64,000 nt of DNA from CAJCIT01 sp963771305 (lineage in GTDB: Bacteria; Acidobacteriota; Terriglobia; Bryobacterales; Bryobacteraceae), in assembly GCA_963771305.1 (NCBI GenBank), contig CAVYTS010000037.1:62001-126000 (forward strand), given 5' to 3'. The notes beneath the pieces were generated by a model. That model saw only the letters and a program-made list of their open reading frames with translations. It was not told the origin of the DNA and ran no database searches. The position numbers were made by a program, and so were the translations under genes. Shown in pieces: positions 37,069 through 45,751 of this stretch (its first letter is position 1; the number at the start of each line of letters is the position of its first letter).

Positions 37069-38428
37069 TTAAGCGCGGCGGGCCTCCCAATAATCTTCGA
37101 AGCGGCCACTGAGACAGCAGCAACGCAAAGCGATGATGGCGTTGGCGCCACGCACGCTCCAGAACATTCCAGACTGTTTGAGGCGGCTGCCGATCACAGT
37201 CTTGCAGCCAGCCTCCATTACCCCCGTACCGACAAACAGGTGTTGACGGCGGAACTCGGGATAGCGCATGCGGTCGGCATTCTTCTCAAAGTAGTCGGCC
37301 TCGGAGTGGAGGGTTTCAACCAGTTCACCAGGGGGCGCATCGAGGGAGCGAAGGGAGGCGACGAGTGTTTCGATCTTACCTGCATCGAGTCGCGCCTGCT
37401 GGCGCATCATCCAGCGTTTCTGCCGGATCTCGTCATGGGGGTAGAGTTTGCGAGCCAGATCCCACAAGTGCTGGCGCGCATGATAGAGATCGATGATTTG
37501 AATGGCACCGGGAAAGTGTTGGTCGGCGATGTTCCAGATCCATTCGGCTCCATCGCCCATCACGACTTTCTTTTCCGCCCGACTCCAGCCCTGCTTCCAG
37601 GCTTCCAGATAGATGCGTTTTCCAAACTCTTCCGCGGTCTCAATGGCGCCTGTGTAGGTGGTCGAATCCGGGTCGCGGATGGGATAGCCTTCCTTATCCC
37701 AGTTCCGCTGGGTGAACGAACATCCCAACTTGACCTCGCGCGTGCGGGCCGGTTGGCCATCGACTTTGCCCGTCCGGCCCTCCGTTTCGGTGTTAACCAC
37801 AGGTACACCGGTCCCATCCATCTGCACATACAGCATGGGGATCGGCTCGCCGACGACCATCGGTAGATCTAACTGCATGGCCTGCTGGATCTCCTCCTGC
37901 TCGCGCTTGACGATATCCTCTCCAATCGCTTCCGCATTCCGCTCCACCGCCTTGGTGGTCACCTCCAGACCCGCCAATAGTTGCATCTGCTGGCGTCCGT
38001 GATCGAAGGAGCCCTCCTGGCCTACCATGGCCTGCATGCGGCGCACACCGGGAGAGACTTCCCTATGTTCGATGTCCAGTTCGCAATCGACAGGGAATCG
38101 GCCGGCATGGCAGTGTGCGCACAGATAGTAGGGGCGTGACACTTTCACCAGCCCCACTGCCGTGAGCACCGGTTTGGAGCGCAACTCCTGGTAATGAGCC
38201 TGGTGGCCGCAAGCACAGGGAATTTTCCGCCGGTCGGCCTCTGGTACGGAATTGCAGGAGTTCGGTCAGCGCAGCGGCACCTGCCCGATGCATGGCGGAA
38301 CGCACCGCCATCTCGATGGCTTCCAGATCCAGACCGCCGGTCTTGCGACCAGCGTTGAAGATGACACACAGCAGTTGGTCTACTTCGCGCGTGACTTCCT
38401 GACGGATCGCTTCGGCCGTTTTTTTTCC
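37069..38428 (-). CDS. ISKra4-family transposase (ORF B) of element A, frameshifted
   Basis: The long frame (38184 to 37069) contains YLCAHCHAGRFPVDCELDI, MLYVQMDGTGVPVVNTETEG, MGDGAEWIWNIADQHFPGA, DLYHARQHLWDL and GTGVMEAGCKTVIGSRLKQSG, the DDE-type signature blocks of ISKra4 transposases. The N-terminal part (EAIRQEVTREVDQLLCVIF, AIEMAVRSAMHRAGAAALTE) lies in another frame and joins by dropping one C in caattccgtacc (about 38251). ORF B has no evident start of its own. It overlaps ORF A at an A8 run (38419-38426), from which a -1 slip would produce an A-B fusion. Confidence 0.85.
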
Positions 38429-38778
38429 TGTGGCGGCACAGCATCCTCCGCCGGACGGACACGGCAGATCCTTTCGTTCACCTCCAACAGTTCTTGACTG
38501 AGTTGCCGAAAGCGATGATAAGCCTCCACCTCACGCTGGGCTTTGCGCAGTTGTGCCGGGGTGGAGAAGGTCTCGCTCACTGTCTTTCCATCGACCTTGC
38601 GAGTCAAGCGAATATTGGGGCCATGGGCCGGCTGGTTTGGCAGATGACAACGACAGTTTGGTTTTCCGCAGCGCCCGCTGATCGCGGTGATCGAACCGCT
38701 GCGAAAATCCCCCAGTTCCACGATCTGCGCCAGAACCTCTGAGCGCTGCTGTTCGAGACCGGCCAGGGAGTCAGACAA
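38380..38778 (-). CDS. ISKra4 ORF A (DUF6788-like) of element A
   Basis: 132 residues from a TTG start behind aggaggtgtcc. The conserved core is DFRSGSITAISGRCGKPNC, RCHLPNQPAHGPNIRLTRK, DGKTVSETFSTPAQL and a helical region (AQREVEAYHRFRQLSQEL). The first part resembles a small Cys-containing nucleic-acid-binding motif (CGKPNCRC). It ends in a Lys/Arg-rich tail past the A8 run where the transposase frame takes over. ORFs of this type accompany ISKra4 transposases; the function is unproven, possibly an accessory domain made only as a fusion. Confidence 0.8.
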   Translation of the reverse strand: MSDSLAGLEQQRSEVLAQIVELGDFRSGSITAISGRCGKPNCRCHLPNQPAHGPNIRLTRKVDGKTVSETFSTPAQLRKAQREVEAYHRFRQLSQELLEVNERICRVRPAEDAVPPQEKKRPKRSVRKSRAK

Positions 38779-38907
38779 AGGACACCTCCTGTACCTAACG
38801 TATCACTCCGTTCGGATACTAGTCGCAAAAAAAGGAAACTGCTGAATTGTTCCCTGCTGGTCGCGCACCCCGGTTAGGTGGGTGCACATCAGATTTATGA
38901 AGTGAAG

Positions 38908-40329
38908 TCACGCGGCAGGCTCGATCGGAATTGAACGACGTTCCCAGAAGTCCTCGAAGCGTCCACTGAGTTTGGAACAGCGCAGAGCGATGATGTTGTT
39001 GGCTCCGGAGACACTCCAGTGCATGCCGGACCGCTTGAGTCGTGTTCCGATCAGAACTTTGCAGCCAGCCTCCAGAACGCCGGTGGAGGTGCATAAACCC
39101 TGTGCATGAAACTTCGGGTATCGCATGCGGGCGCGATTGCGGATGATGTAGAGCATGCATTTGGCCGCTTCGGCGAAAGAAATAGCATAGGGACGGAGTG
39201 CGTGGACAACGGCCTGCAACTTTCCCTCATCCAGTTCTGTGCAGCGCGCCGTTGCCCATGCTGTGGCTTCGTCGCCGGTGACCCCGAAGATCGACTGGGC
39301 AGTGCGGTGCAGGGTCTGTTTGACGTGGAACCGGTCAAGGATCTGAATGGCGTGTGGAAACAGTTCATTCGTGGTATTCCAGATCCAGGCCGAGCCATCG
39401 CCCAACACCGCGTATCTGGGTGCTTCCGTGAATCCTCGCCGCGTGGCTTCCCGCAAGACACGCTCGGCGAGGTCGGATCGTTTGAGGCTGGTGTCCGGAG
39501 CGGCGGCGCTTTCGATAGCGGCTGAATAAGTGATCGATCCCGGGTCCCGCATCGGCTTGTCCTCCTCATCCCGCGATTCTGCGCTCCACACCGTGACGAC
39601 TTTGGCCTCGCGGGTTCGTGCGGAGCCATCCGGCTGTTTGCCGGCGCGTCCGGCGACTTCCGAGGGGCGCATCGGCACGCCGGTGCCATCCATCCCCAGG
39701 TACATGGTGGGAGCTGGCTGGGCCATTCTTTCCACGCAGACGCGTTCGTCGGCAGCAATTTCTGCGCCCAGCGATTCGGCGGCTCGCTGCACCTGGCTGA
39801 CACTGACCTCCACTCCTGCCAACTCGTGCAGTAAGGCGCTGCTCTCCTCGAAGCTCACCAGCGCCGCCGTACTGCCTGTCATGCGCAGAACCCCGGGTGT
39901 GAGCGAAAACAACTCCAGCCGCAGCACGCGGTCGCGCGGGCAGAAGCCGGCCTGGCACCGGGTGCAGTGATAGTAGGCCCGCTCCAGCCGCAGAGGCCCC
40001 AGCACGCTCTCGAACGTCTTCTCGTGACGGCCCCGATACCGGGCCGGTTCTCCGCAGGAGCATGGCAGTTCCGGTCCGGCGTGATCGGAAGTATCAGCGT
40101 TCAGCCGTTGTTCCAGCGCTCGCGCGGCCAGCCGGAGAGCCTGGCGCCGCGCCGCCATCTCCACGGCTTCGAAATCGAGATCGGCAACCGCGTGCGGACC
40201 TAAGAGGGTTTCGATTTCCTGGACGATTTCGTTTTGGAGATTCTCCTGGAGCCCCTTTTTTTGGCCTCTCCGGAGGAGGCTGAGACATGCGCCAGCTGAC
40301 TGTCTGCCCATTCTTCGCAGGCATCCCAA
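38908..40329 (-). CDS. ISKra4-family transposase (ORF B) of element B
   Basis: 473 codons are open, without breaks. Motifs: CSCGEPARYRGRHEKTFES, YYHCTRCQAGFCPRD, MYLGMDGTGVPMRPSEVAG, VLGDGSAWIWNTTNELFPHA, DRFHVKQTLHRTA and STGVLEAGCKVLIGTRLKRSG, which place the catalytic aspartates and Glu of the DDE fold. The first 30 codons overlap ORF A and look non-native, so the protein is probably made by -1 slippage from ORF A on an A7 run (40256-40262). The joined product would be about 590 residues. Confidence 0.92.
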   Translation of the reverse strand: MGCLRRMGRQSAGACLSLLRRGQKKGLQENLQNEIVQEIETLLGPHAVADLDFEAVEMAARRQALRLAARALEQRLNADTSDHAGPELPCSCGEPARYRGRHEKTFESVLGPLRLERAYYHCTRCQAGFCPRDRVLRLELFSLTPGVLRMTGSTAALVSFEESSALLHELAGVEVSVSQVQRAAESLGAEIAADERVCVERMAQPAPTMYLGMDGTGVPMRPSEVAGRAGKQPDGSARTREAKVVTVWSAESRDEEDKPMRDPGSITYSAAIESAAAPDTSLKRSDLAERVLREATRRGFTEAPRYAVLGDGSAWIWNTTNELFPHAIQILDRFHVKQTLHRTAQSIFGVTGDEATAWATARCTELDEGKLQAVVHALRPYAISFAEAAKCMLYIIRNRARMRYPKFHAQGLCTSTGVLEAGCKVLIGTRLKRSGMHWSVSGANNIIALRCSKLSGRFEDFWERRSIPIEPAA

Positions 40330-40619
40330 TAATCGTCCACACGGGTACGAAATTCACGACCGACATCCAGCTGCTGCCGGACTATACCGGCCTGATCGGC
40401 GGTGAGGAAGCGCGAGCGTGTCTTGCCTCCCACCGCACGGGTGAGGCTGTAATACGGACCGTGACGAGCTTTGGGGTCTTGAGCACAGGCGCAACCCGGC
40501 TTGCCGCATTTGATCGTGCGTTCAGAGAGCGAGCCGCGGCGCATCGGATTGGCATCGGCTAACTCGGTCGCTAGTTGACGAACCCGGGGCGGCGCCTCAG
40601 GAGGAGAAGAAGTGGGCAT
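40200..40619 (-). CDS. ISKra4 ORF A (DUF6788-like) of element B
   Basis: 139 residues. The core MRRGSLSERTIKCGKPGCA, CAQDPKARHGPYYSLTRAV and GGKTRSRFLTADQAGIV aligns in layout with ORF A of element A (CGKPxCxC, then HGP, then GGKT/DGKT). A helical region (LDVGREFRTRVDDYWDACEEW) follows and the end is Ser/Arg/Lys-rich. The sequence gccaaaaaaagg near its end allows a -1 slip into the transposase frame. The ATG is 10 bp downstream of a palindrome, so its own transcription may be controlled there. Confidence 0.8.
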   Translation of the reverse strand: MPTSSPPEAPPRVRQLATELADANPMRRGSLSERTIKCGKPGCACAQDPKARHGPYYSLTRAVGGKTRSRFLTADQAGIVRQQLDVGREFRTRVDDYWDACEEWADSQLAHVSASSGEAKKRGSRRISKTKSSRKSKPS

Positions 40620-40628
40620 GTCTTTATA

Positions 40629-40649
40629 TTACGGCTAATATGGCCGTAA
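40629..40649. promoter_or_regulatory. Inverted repeat upstream of ISKra4 element B ORF A
   Basis: TTACGGC at 40629-40635 and GCCGTAA at 40643-40649 form a 7-bp inverted repeat with a 7-bp AT-rich centre (taatatg), 10 bp before the ATG of ORF A. The position over the promoter or leader suggests an operator for transposase control, or a short RNA hairpin that hides the ribosome-binding site. Confidence 0.4.
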
Positions 40650-40867
40650 GATAAACCAAAAAAATCAGGGCATCCAACAAAGTTTCATTCTGGTGGTGTG
40701 CGCCCCGGTTAGGTAACCCGCTTCCCATCTAGCCGCTTTTCCCGTACACTAGTTGTATGGCGATACCGTCATCCTCTCGCCCTTCCCTCTTTGGCTCAGA
40801 CTAGGCCCGCCCGGGACCTTTGTCTAGGCACTTTCTCTACGTCCTAATTAGAAAACTGAGGTGAAGT

Positions 40868-42214
40868 ATGCTGACGGAAGTTTCCTGTCACGCGCTGTTA
40901 CCGCATTTGGTGACGGCTCTGCCGGGGCCGCGCGCCCAGGCCATTATCGATCGCGATCAGAAGGTTATTTCTCCGTCCTACACAAGGGACTACCCGCTTG
41001 TCGTCAAGCGCGGCGAGGGCGCCATCATTGAAGACGTTGACGGAAACCGTTTCCTCGACTTCAACGCAGGCATTGCGGTGGTCGCCGCGGGACACTGTCA
41101 TCCACGCGTGGTCGCAGCCATCCAGCGCCAGGCCGCTGAGTTCCTGCATATGTCAGGAACAGACTTCTACTACGAGAACATGGTGACCCTGGCGGAGAAG
41201 CTGGCACGGCTCACACCGGGTGGCGTCGGCCGGCGGGTCTATTTCGGGAACTCAGGGACCGAGGCGGTTGAGGCAGCGATAAAGCTCGCGCGCTATCACT
41301 CGGGCCGCGATAAGTTCATCGCCTTCCTGGGTGGGTTTCATGGCCGCACCATGGGGTCCCTGTCGCTCACGGGCAGCAAGATCGCCCAACGCCGCCACTT
41401 CGGGCCGATGCTGCCGGTGCAGCATGTGCCGTATGCCTACTGCTACCGCTGCTCCTATGGCAAGCATCCCGATACGTGCAACGTGGAATGCGTCAAGGTC
41501 ATTGAAGATCAACTGTTCAAGACCATCCTGCCGGCCGAGGAAGTGGCTGCCATCGTGGTGGAGCCCATCCAGGGTGAAGGCGGCTATCTCGTTCCGCCTG
41601 CGAAGTTTCATGAAGAGCTGCGGCGTCTCGCCGACAAGTACGGCATCCTACTGATCCACGACGAAGTGCAGTCGGGAATGGGCCGCACTGGGCGCATGTT
41701 CGCATCGGAACACTTCGATGTAACTCCCGACATCGTCACGCTCGCCAAGGGCATTGCGAGCGGCATGCCGCTGGGCGCGACTGTCGCCAGGGCCGAGATC
41801 ATGAACTGGCCCCCCGGCGCTCACGCTTCCACATTCGGCGGCAATCCGGTTGCCTGCGCCGCGGCCCTCACCACTCTCGAGCTGCTCGAAGAAAGCCTGG
41901 TCGAAAACGCCGCAGTGATGGGGGCTCACCTGCTCGACCGGATGCGCACCTGGCCGCGCCGGTTCCGTCACGTCGGCGACGTGCGTGGCAAGGGGCTCAT
42001 GATCGGGTTTGAACTGGTCACCAACCAGGAGACACGTGAACGGGCGCCGGAGCTGCGAAAATCGCTCGAAATGATGGCCTTCGAACGCGGGCTCCTGCTG
42101 CTGGGCTGTGGCCAGAACAGCATCCGCCTCTGCCCGCCACTGGTTATTACACGCGACCAAGCGGACTTCGCGGTCGATACACTGGAGGAATGTCTGAGGG
42201 CCCTCGAACCGTAA
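40868..42214 (+). CDS. gabT-like: Class III aminotransferase (4-aminobutyrate/acetylornithine type)
   Basis: 448 residues, ATG behind gaggtg. PLP-dependent fold type I: DVDGNRFLDFNAGIAVVAAGH, YFGNSGTEAVEAAIKLAR (phosphate-binding turn), FHGRTMGSLSLTGSK, VEPIQGEGGYLVPP, LIHDEVQSGMGRTGRMFA and the Schiff-base Lys in TLAKGIASGMPLGA (about residue 292). The CYRCSYGKHPDTCNVEC insert is typical of archaeal-type 4-aminobutyrate aminotransferases. It probably moves amino groups from omega-amino acids to 2-oxoglutarate. The stop overlaps the next gene by 25 bp, so it leads an operon with the methyltransferase and yraN. Confidence 0.93.
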   Translation: MLTEVSCHALLPHLVTALPGPRAQAIIDRDQKVISPSYTRDYPLVVKRGEGAIIEDVDGNRFLDFNAGIAVVAAGHCHPRVVAAIQRQAAEFLHMSGTDFYYENMVTLAEKLARLTPGGVGRRVYFGNSGTEAVEAAIKLARYHSGRDKFIAFLGGFHGRTMGSLSLTGSKIAQRRHFGPMLPVQHVPYAYCYRCSYGKHPDTCNVECVKVIEDQLFKTILPAEEVAAIVVEPIQGEGGYLVPPAKFHEELRRLADKYGILLIHDEVQSGMGRTGRMFASEHFDVTPDIVTLAKGIASGMPLGATVARAEIMNWPPGAHASTFGGNPVACAAALTTLELLEESLVENAAVMGAHLLDRMRTWPRRFRHVGDVRGKGLMIGFELVTNQETRERAPELRKSLEMMAFERGLLLLGCGQNSIRLCPPLVITRDQADFAVDTLEECLRALEP

Positions 42215-42840
42215 CAACGTTGGAGCAGGCACATTACGCGGCCCGAACGCTCAGCCAGCTTCCTGTTCTCGACGTCGGCTGCGGAATTAACAAATACCCT
42301 GGATCTATCGGGCTCGACCGCAACGCCAAGACCAAAGCCGACGTCATCGCCGACCTGGACCATTTCCCGTTCCCTTTCCGCGACAATTCGTTCCGGGAAG
42401 TGCGCGCTGTCCACGTGATCGAGCATGTTGCCGATGTCATTCGGACCATGGAAGAATTCCACCGCCTGCTGGCCCCGGGCGGGCGGGTCTTCATCGCGAC
42501 GCCCCATTACACCGACTTCAGTTCCTTCTGCGATCCCACCCACCGCTGGCACCTCAATAGCTTCTCTTTGCGCTACTTCGGCGACAATAACGCCGGATTT
42601 AGCTACTACTCAAATATCCGGTTTCGTGAGATTTCCGTATCGCTGAAGTTACTAGCGTTGTGGAGCTATTTGGGCTTTGAGTTTCTGGTTAACCACTTTC
42701 CCCGTTTCCGGCGCTTCTGGGAGTATTACCTTTGCTACATAGTGCGGGGAAAGGTGATCGAGTGGACGCTCGAAGCGATCAAGCCCGGTGCGGTCTCCCC
42801 GCCAAGGGGTGGCGTTGGCGCCACTGGTTCTGGCGCCTGA
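42190..42840 (+). CDS. SAM-dependent methyltransferase (Methyltransf_11 type)
   Basis: 216 residues. The SAM-binding motif I is LPVLDVGCGINKYPG (about 24-38), followed by an acidic loop in IGLDRNAKTKADVIADLDH, post-I VRAVHVIEHVADVI and the LLAPGGRVFIATPHYTD strand. Substrate unknown; the close spacing with a short acidic loop resembles methyltransferases near glycan or lipid genes. It overlaps the aminotransferase by 25 bp and is itself overlapped by the YraN gene, so all three are likely translationally coupled. The last 15 residues are Gly/Ala/Pro-rich. Confidence 0.88.
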   Translation: MSEGPRTVTTLEQAHYAARTLSQLPVLDVGCGINKYPGSIGLDRNAKTKADVIADLDHFPFPFRDNSFREVRAVHVIEHVADVIRTMEEFHRLLAPGGRVFIATPHYTDFSSFCDPTHRWHLNSFSLRYFGDNNAGFSYYSNIRFREISVSLKLLALWSYLGFEFLVNHFPRFRRFWEYYLCYIVRGKVIEWTLEAIKPGAVSPPRGGVGATGSGA

Positions 42841-43250
42841 GCGACGCCATCCGCCAGGCAAAACAAAGAAAGCTGCTGGACCCTGACTTGGCGCTGGGAC
42901 GCCGCGGCGAAGACCTTGCTCACCGCTATCTTCGGCAAGCCGGCTTGACGATCCTGGCCCGGAACTACCGCACTCCCAACCTCAGTGGTGAGATCGACAT
43001 CGTCGCCCGTGACCGAGACATCATTGTGTTCGTGGAGGTGAAGGCCCCGACCAGCGCCGACTACGGAGCGCCCGACCGCGCGATCGATCCGGAGGAGGAA
43101 CGGCGCATTATGGCCGCGGCTCGCCACTATGCGAGCCACACCAGCACAGATTGGGAGCACGTGCGTTTCGATATCGTGAGCATTGTGTTTGGCAAGCAGC
43201 CCACGCTGAGCCACTATCCCGACGCGTTTTTCGCGGGGCGAACCGTGTAG
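42732..43250 (+). CDS. yraN: YraN-family (UPF0102) putative endonuclease
   Basis: The family core is GRRGEDLAHRYLRQAGLTIL (about 57-76), ARNYRTPNLSGEIDIVARD and IIVFVEVKAPTSADYG: the E-x(n)-D-x(n)-E-x-K arrangement of PD-(D/E)XK nucleases. YraN proteins are small and their in vivo role is unclear. The start is uncertain: TTG at 42732 and GTG at 42762 are both in frame inside the methyltransferase gene, and the region WRWRHWFWRLSDAIRQA looks native, so the true start precedes it. The gene is intact to 43250. Confidence 0.85.
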   Translation: MLHSAGKGDRVDARSDQARCGLPAKGWRWRHWFWRLSDAIRQAKQRKLLDPDLALGRRGEDLAHRYLRQAGLTILARNYRTPNLSGEIDIVARDRDIIVFVEVKAPTSADYGAPDRAIDPEEERRIMAAARHYASHTSTDWEHVRFDIVSIVFGKQPTLSHYPDAFFAGRTV

Positions 43251-43280
43251 CGTGGCGAGAAGCTGCTAAGAATTCCGGTT

Positions 43281-43400
43281 TTGGCCGTGGATGAACGCCG
43301 ATGAACGCGGATTGATTCGAAGTTTGAGCCGCGGCCCCGGATCGGCAGTCGTGAATAGCTTGGGTCCGCTTGCTTACGTGCGCGGTTCTGTGTTGGAGTT
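43281..43400 (+). repeat. Dispersed repeat, copy 2
   Basis: Contains ggccgtggatgaacgccg, aacgcggattgatt and, after a variable middle, gtccgcttgcttacgtgc then gcggttctgtgttgg. The same blocks in the same order are found reversed at 28322-28417, and the last block again at 61131-61162. It lies between yraN and the gluconate-dehydrogenase gene. Confidence 0.5.
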
Positions 43401-43444
43401 TTCGAAGACAATGGTCCTCCATGTCATGATGGTTCACTACCAGC

Positions 43445-44001
43445 ATGAACTCAACACGACGGCACTGGTTTTCCACTTGCCTGGCGATGGCAGCCTGGGC
43501 CGATGTTTTATCTGCCCAGCAGCACGCGCACACCGCGCCGGGATCGGCCCCCCCCATTTTGAAACCTTGGATCTGGTAACCGCAGGCGAGATCGAGGCCA
43601 TAGCGAACCAGATCATCCCGTCCGCGGATGGGCCCGGCGCTCGTGAAGCCGGCGTCATCTTTTTCATTGATCGCGCCTTGTCGACCTTCGCCGCTGATGA
43701 TCGCGAGGCGTACCGCATCGGGATGGCGCAGTTTCAGCAGAAACGCCGGGAGCTGTTTCCGAACTCGACCACGATTGCGTCGCTGACCAACCAGCAGCAG
43801 ATCGCACTCATTCGTGCCATCGAGGCATCCGAGTTCTTCGAACTGCTGCGAACGCACACCGTGCTTGGCTTTCTGGGCAATCCAAGTTATGGCGGCAATC
43901 GCGGGGGAATTGGCTGGAAGCAGATCGGCTTTGAAGATCGAATGATGTACCAACCGCCGTTCGGCTACTATGACGCACAAGTCAACGGAGAGAAGAAGTG
44001 A
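43445..44001 (+). CDS. Gluconate 2-dehydrogenase subunit 3-like protein with export signal, frameshifted
   Basis: The ATG at 43445 opens MNSTRRHWFSTCLAMAAWA, a signal peptide with a twin-Arg, followed by SAQQHAHTAPG. At the C8 run (43549-43556) the frame must change by one base for the conserved part to follow: HFETLDLVTAGEIEAIANQI, IPSADGPGAREAGVIFFIDR, NQQQIALIRAIEASEFFELL and NPSYGGNRGGIGWKQIGFED. This is the small subunit of FAD-dependent membrane-bound sugar or gluconate dehydrogenases. The next gene (GMC subunit) has no signal of its own, so this subunit may carry the pair across by the Tat route, as described for related dehydrogenases. Confidence 0.8.
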
Positions 44002-45656
44002 CGACGTGACTTTCCCGACCCCCGACCCCGTCGACTTCCTGGTGCTGGGCGCCGGCGCCGCTGGCGGTGTCATCGCCAAGGAGCTATCCACGGCTGGATT
44101 CACCGTAGTCGTTCTGGAGCAAGGTCCGTACCTCAGAGAGAAAGACTATACGCATGATGAGATCAAATACACCTTCCAGCCCGGCTTAACGAACGACCCG
44201 AAGACGCAGCCCATCACATACCGCAAGTCGGAAGCGGAGACCGCCAAGCCGATCAAGGCGATTGAATACGGACGGCAAGTGGGTGGCGGCAGTGTCCATT
44301 TCACGGCTAACTATTGGCGCTTTCATGAGAGCGACTTTCACGAGCGCAGCTTGTTCGGCGAGGTGAGCGGAGCCGAACTTGCCGATTGGCCCATCAAGTA
44401 TGCCGATCTTGAACCCTATTACACCAAGGCGGAATACGACCTCGGCATTTCCGGCCTGGCTGGTGCGAATCCCTTCGAAGGGCCGAGATCGAAGCCGTAC
44501 CCGCTGCCGCCCATGCCTGTCAAATCATCGGGCGCGCTGTTCGATCGAGCCACGAAGAAGCTCGGGCTGCACCCGTTCCCTGCCCCGGTGGCGATCCTGT
44601 CGCAGCCGTATCGAGGCCGGGCTGCCTGCGTGAATTGTGGCTTCTGCGAATCGTTCGGTTGTGAGATGCGCGCCAAGTCCAGCACCTTGGTCAGCGTCAT
44701 TCCCGTCGCCGAGAAGACCGGACGCTGCGAGATCCGGCCGAATTCCTACGTGCGCAAGATTGAAACGGACGACAACGGCCGGGCAACCGGCGCCATCTAC
44801 TTCGATGCCAACCGGCGCGAGGTATTCCAGCGCGCCAAAGCTGTCTTCGTTTGCGCCAACGGAGCGGAGACTCCGAAGTTGTTGTTGCTCTCGAAGTCGA
44901 AACGGTTTCCACACGGGCTGGCAAACTCGAGCGGCATCGTCGGCAAATATCTGATGTGGGACAACGGCGGCGAGGCACAAGGGCTTTTTGAACATCCTCT
45001 GAATGAATACAAGGGCATTCAGGTAACGCGGCTGATCCACGATTACTACGCAGCAGATCCCAAGCGCGGTTTCTACGGCGGCGGCGGCATCGACGCCCGG
45101 TTCGACTTCTATCCGGCCGGATTCGCGCTGCATGGATTACCGCCGGATGCCCCGAAGTGGGGCAGCGAATACAAGAAGCTCTTTGAAACCTACTTCACGC
45201 GTACCATGTCCGCTCCTGGCCCACACGTCTTCTTTGGCGCAAGCCAAGAACAGCATCACGCTGGATCCCGACACCAAGGACGCCTGGGGGCTGCCAGCAA
45301 TCCGCGTGACATTTGAGAACCATCCCGATGACGAAGCCACCCTCAAGTGGGTCATGTCTAAACAGATTGAGGTTCTACAGGCGGCCGGCGCGCAGAAGGT
45401 CTGGCACGGGTCTCTGGCGCTGGAGGACAATATGCCATCGCGTCACCTCATGGGCACGTGTCGAATGGGCAACGATCCGAAGAGTTCGGTTGTGAACGCC
45501 TTCAGCCGCACGCACGATGTCCCCAACCTGTTTCTGGTAGACGGAAGCAACTTCGTTACGGCGGCGAGACAGCAGCCGACCGCAACCATCCAGGCCTTGG
45601 CTTACCGTGCGGCAGAATATGCGGTCCAAGCGACGAAACGTGGCGAGTTAAGCTAA
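43970..45656 (+). CDS. GMC-family FAD-dependent oxidoreductase, frameshifted
   Basis: About 560 residues in two frames. FAD-binding DFLVLGAGAAGGVIAKELS lies at the N-terminus; then GRQVGGGSVHFTANYWRFH, CVNCGFCESFGCEMRAKSS and FVCANGAETPKLLLLSKS. After about 45230 the frame changes and the C-terminal domain follows: QAKNSITLDPDTKDAWGLP, SRHLMGTCRMGND and FVTAARQQPTATIQALAYRAAE. The ATG at 43970 lies inside the previous gene; the GTG at 44006 just after its stop is equally likely. With subunit 3 it would oxidise a sugar or sugar acid. The cytochrome c subunit seen in some relatives is absent here. Confidence 0.88.
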
Positions 45657-45751
45657 AGCCGGCGCCTTGAGAAATTGCGGGTGGGATGTGCCGAATAATC
45701 CGATGCCGCTGGTAGCCAACGCAAGGACTGCAGTCACGTGATTAATTTGCA

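Larger units (their letters stand above)
37043..38872 (-). mobile_element. ISKra4-family element A, 1.83 kb
   Basis: Terminal repeats are gagggtgcgcgac at 37043-37055 and its near-complement gtcgcgcaccccg at 38860-38872. GTTAG is found directly on both outer sides (37038-37042 and 38873-38877), consistent with a 5-bp target duplication. Inside are ORF A (DUF6788-like) and the transposase ORF B on the minus strand. ORF B carries an extra-base frameshift near 38251, so this copy is probably defective unless the base is an error. It is inserted at the 3' end of the DHFR-like pseudogene. Confidence 0.8.
38880..40706 (-). mobile_element. ISKra4-family element B, 1.83 kb
   Basis: Imperfect terminal repeats: gggtgcacatca at the left (38880) and the complement of tggtgtgcgcccc at the right (ending 40706), with ATGAA conserved further in. 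GGTTAGGT occurs immediately outside both ends (38872-38879 and 40707-40714), an 8-bp target duplication. The left copy includes the last base of element A plus the GTTAG duplication of A, so B inserted after A, next to it. ORF A and ORF B are both intact. The element differs strongly in protein sequence from A, so this is not a recent duplication. Confidence 0.8.

Noticed and set aside
37066..37866. 266-codon plus-strand frame over ISKra4 element A
   Set aside because: Antisense to the transposase, which has all family motifs.
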